Part shown: one piece after another, positions 60,814-64,000 of the stretch
Numbering within the stretch: the stretch's first letter is position 1
Layout: every line of letters starts with the position of its first letter
Assembly: GCA_947623455.1 (NCBI GenBank)
Contig: OX392529.1
Location: 1,426,001-1,490,000, forward strand
Length of the DNA: 64,000 bases
Reading direction: 5' to 3'
Source of the DNA: Mimachlamys varia
Lineage: Eukaryota > Mollusca > Bivalvia > Pectinida > Pectinidae
Program-made: the position numbers and the translations under genes
The notes under the pieces: generated by a model
What the model was told of the DNA's origin: nothing
Database searches by the model: none
What the model saw: the letters and a program-made list of their open reading frames with translations, nothing else

Positions 60814-61966
60814 GGTCCTCCATTGGTTTCTATACAAAAAGCTGATATTGTGAGTTGCTAACTCCTGAAGTTGATGTGTTGCCTTGACAACAGTACTACC
60901 AATATTTTACGAACATTAAAATAAAACATTCAAAACCCATTCCTTTTTAAAAAAAAAAATAAAAAATAAAAATTTTGTCACAAAATGGACATGCAAATTT
61001 TGGTACAACAGTGCTGATTGCATTCATCCCTCTCAGTTATACTGTTTGATAGTTAAAGGAACACAACTCAGTTTCATCGTTTTAAACTATTACCCAAAGA
61101 AATCAGAGATGACTAGTATTCTGGAATGTTTTCACAAACTGAAGAACATGAAGTTATACTGTTTGATAGTTGAAGGGACACAACTCCGATTTCATTCTTT
61201 AAGGTATTCCAGAACTTTCTTGTTATTGATTATGTAATGGAGATGTACCTAGTGTATGGTGTACTTTTCCTAGCTACTAGACCGTTGTTTACTATATCTC
61301 AGAGTAGACCACCAGATATACCGCTACAATACATCCTGATTATATATACAGTGCCTTGAGCTACAATGTGTTCTTGTAATATTCCTCTTCATCATGTTGT
61401 CCTGTTCAGTAATTAATGCTAGCTATATACAATGAATGTCAGAAAGCCACATATGTCTCCGTGGTTCCCCATTGACTGGATAAATACAAAACAATTTGTT
61501 CACATGTAAGTTCAATCTATATATGTTGAGGTTATGTATAAACAGGTATCATGTTACATCATGTACCAGCTAGAGGTTTGAGACTGTGAATACTTTTAAT
61601 TTGAAAATAAAACATGTTTGAAAGTGCCAGGTAATTTTTTAAAAGCAAAGTCCACGCAATTTTAAAGCTAATTTAAGGAAAATTATGGTTTATTAATGAA
61701 AGTGAATATAGATAAGAGTGAGATGGTTTCATGTTTTGTAGCATAATGACAATTTTTACTATAGATAAAAACTGGGTAAATGTTACATTATCTAGATAAA
61801 TATAATGTAATTAAATGTTTATTGTTTTAGTCTTGTCATTCCTTATTTTTCTCCAGATCATCATATTTATATATTGTCATTGTGTAACTATTGTTATATA
61901 GATTGACTGGGAAGGGCGTTCCTACTCTATGTAATATATACTGTGTCTGTTATATATATAACTTGT

Positions 61967-61972
61967 AATAAA
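61967..61972 (+). terminator. Candidate poly(A) signal of the stomatin gene
   Basis: AATAAA in acttgtaataaaacaataat, followed about 20-30 bases later by a T/G-rich stretch (tgtttctgttgtatattt). It is the last such signal before tandem repeats resume. Earlier AATAAA hexamers at 60920 and 61606 are alternatives. Confidence 0.4.
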
Positions 61973-62039
61973 ACAATAATTATCAAATTATGTTTCTGTT
62001 GTATATTTAAGACCCACGCTCGTCATCACTGATAATCCT

Positions 62040-63020
62040 AAAGGTTAATACTGTTTCAGTTACAAGTATATGGTAACCTGTATATAGTTATCTTTACAAG
62101 ATAACCAGTATATGGTAACCTGTATATAGTTATCTTTACAAGGTAACCAGTATATGGCTACCTGTATCTTGTTGCCTTTAATAGGTTACCAGTATATGGT
62201 TACATGTATCTGTATATAGTTGCCTTTACTATGAAACCAGTATATGGTAACCTGTATCTTGTTGCCTTTACTAGGTAAGCAGTATATAGTTACCTTTACA
62301 AGGTAACCAGTATATGGTTACCTGTATATAGTGACCTTTACAAGGTAACCAGTATATGGTTACCTGTATATAGTTGCCTTTACTATGTAACCTGTATATG
62401 GTTACCTGTATCCTGTTGTCTTTACTATGTAACCTGTATATGGTTACCTGTATCCTGTTGTCTTTACTATGTAACCTGTATATGGTTACCTGTATCCTGT
62501 TGTCTTTACTATGTAACCTGTATATGGTTACCTGTATCCTGTTGTCTTTACTAGGTAACCAGTATATGATTACCTGTATATAGTTACCTCTACTAGGTAA
62601 CCAGTATATGGTTACCTGTATATAGTTACCTTTACTAGGTTACCAGTGTATGGTTACCTGTATATAGTGACCTTTACTAGGTAACCAGTATATGGTTACC
62701 TATATATAGTTATCTTTACAAGGTAACCAGTATATGGTTACCTTTATCCTGTTGTCTTTACTATGTAACCAGTATATGGTTACCTGTATATAGTTACCTC
62801 TACTATGTGACCAGTATATGGTTACCTGTATATGGTAATCTGTATATAGTTACCTTTACTAGGTTACCAGTTTATGGTTACCTGTAAATAGATTCCTTTA
62901 CAAGGTAACCAGTATATGGTTACCTGTATATAGCAGCCTTTACTTGGTTATCAGTATATACTTACCTGTATATAGTTACCTCTACTGGGTTACCAGTATA
63001 TAGTTACCTGTATCATTATA
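62040..63020. repeat. 42-bp tandem array (~23 copies)
   Basis: Units contain ggtaaccagtatatggttac followed by ctgtatatagttacctttac. Four consecutive near-identical units with atcctgttgtctttactatg lie at 62390-62545. It lies beyond the likely end of the stomatin transcript. The small ORF 62374-62583 is a translation of the repeat. Confidence 0.92.
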
Positions 63021-63045
63021 CATGGCCGATTTATTCTTTGCGCAT

Positions 63046-64000
63046 TGCAGCAAAACTGAAGGCACGCTTTGATTAAAACTGAAGACACGTTTTAGTTAAA
63101 ACTGTAGACACGCTTTGGTTTAAACTGAAGACATGCTTTGGTTAAAAGTGAAGGCACACTTTGGTTAAAACTGAAGACACGCTTTGGTTAAAACGGAAGA
63201 CACGCTTTGGTTAAAACTGAAGGCACGCTTTGGGTAAAACTGAAGGCACGACTTGGTTAAAAGTGAAGACACGCTTTGGTCAAAACTGAAGACATGTACA
63301 CGCTTTGGTTAAAACGGAAGACACGCTTTGGTTAAAACTGAAGGCACGCTTTGGGTAAAACTGAAGGCACGACTTGGTTAAAAGTGAAGACACGCTTTGG
63401 TCAAAACTGAAGACATGTACACGCTTTGGTTAAAACTGAAGACACGCTTTGGTTAAAACTGAAGACACGTTTTAGTTAAAACTGTAGACACGCATTGGTT
63501 AAAATTGAAGACAGTCTTTGATTAAAACTGAAGACACGCTTTGGTTAAAACTGAAGGCACGCTTTGGTTAAAACTGAAGACATGTACAGGCTTTGGTTAA
63601 AACTGAAGACACGCTTTGGTTAAAACTGAAGACATGTACACGCTTTGGTTAAAACTGAAGACACGCTTTGGTTAAAACTGAAGGCACGCCTTGGTTAAAA
63701 CTGAAGACATGTACACGCTTTGGTTAAAACTGAAGACATGTACACGCTTTGGTTAAAACTGAAGACACGCTTTGGTTAAAACTGAAGACATGTACACGCT
63801 TTGGTTAAAACTGAAGACGCGCTTTGGTTAAAACTGAAGACACGCTTTGGTTAAAACTGAAGACATGTACACGCTTTGGTTAAAACTGAAGACACGCTTT
63901 GGTTAAAACTGAAGACATGTACACGCTTTGGTTAAAACTGAAGACGCGCTTTGGTTAAAACTGAAGACATGTACACGCTTTGGTTAAAACTGAAGACACG
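63046..64000. repeat. 23/29-bp tandem array, cut by window end
   Basis: Units contain gacacgctttggttaaaact plus gaa (23 bp); others read gacatgtacacgctttggtt (29 bp). Early units vary more (ggcacgctttgg, agtgaag, cgttttagtt); later ones alternate between the 23- and 29-bp forms almost regularly. A block from about 63180 to 63290 is repeated at about 63300-63420. The array runs off the right edge. Confidence 0.92.

Larger units (their letters stand above)
58133..61990 (+). other. Probable 3' UTR and downstream sequence
   Basis: About 3.9 kb with no credible ORF. Near 58310-58500 and 59395-59495 there are degenerate copies of ccaaggtaacttgtgtct-type sequence, split by the second ~760-bp dispersed repeat. 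A MITE lies at 60553-60813. A pair of about 50-bp direct repeats (ttatactgtttgatagtt) lies near 61036 and 61153. AATAAA signals occur at 60920, 61606 and 61967. The exact end of the transcript cannot be set from sequence. Confidence 0.5.

Noticed and set aside
58133..62000. Further genes downstream of the stomatin stop codon
   Set aside because: Only short, low-complexity or repeat-borne ORFs are present (for example 58487-58720, 59270-59458, 61046-61237); none shows a recognisable domain.
1..64000. tRNA, rRNA or snRNA genes
   Set aside because: I saw no cloverleaf-type or conserved RNA gene sequence on either strand by eye; a covariance-model search would be needed to exclude small ones.

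Overview
The window is eukaryotic. Its content suggests a marine mollusc, most likely a bivalve: several dispersed repeats look like families I associate with bivalve genomes (for example the hairpin-ended element at 49801 and 52815), and the introns are AT-rich and long. The species cannot be named from the sequence. There are no operons, Shine-Dalgarno sites or other prokaryotic signals.

One host gene can be recognised, on the + strand: a stomatin-family membrane scaffold protein (SPFH/band 7; STOM/MEC-2-like). It is read here as six constitutive or alternative coding exons plus one duplicated exon: 3088-3160, 11033-11115, 18120-18323, 44699-44754 or 46902-46957, 50355-50433, and 57929-58132 with the stop codon. 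Joined with either copy of the alternative exon, they give about 232 residues, matching stomatin from just after the membrane hairpin to the C terminus. The exons encoding the N terminus and hairpin are not seen and probably lie upstream. The two 56-nt alternative exons are not phase-compatible with each other, so they look mutually exclusive. A long 3' UTR probably ends near 61990.

Almost everything else is tandem repeat. Each intron carries its own arrays: 55-bp units (4.2-11.0 kb, abutting an exon acceptor), another 55-bp family (11.3-14.5 kb), 74-bp units (15.6-18.1 kb) that contain the 3' splice site plus the first 54 nt of the next exon, 51-bp units (18.5-19.4 kb), a third 55-bp family (19.4-20.3 kb), a very large 27-bp array with multi-kb higher-order repeats (20.7-44.4 kb), 47-bp and 27-bp units (45.2-46.8 kb), 34-bp units (47.0-49.1 kb), 32-bp units spanning an exon/donor junction (50.4-50.7 kb), and 29-bp units (50.8-57.6 kb) that each read pyrimidine-tract-AG|GTAAAA. 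Further arrays lie at both window ends.

Mobile elements are nested in these arrays. A full-length, apparently intact L1/Tx1-type LINE (35484-41424; ORF1 with two zinc knuckles, ORF2 with endonuclease and reverse transcriptase) sits inside the 27-bp array with a 7-bp target duplication. A hairpin-ended dispersed element (52815-56636) interrupts the 29-bp array and has expanded internally into about 24 units of 145 bp. A TTAA-flanked MITE interrupts the 74-bp array, and two other inverted-repeat elements lie at 1373-2897 and 60553-60813.

The very long open reading frames inside the 27-, 29-, 51- and 145-bp arrays follow from the repeat period and sequence and are not called as genes. Copy numbers and periods were counted by eye and are approximate.
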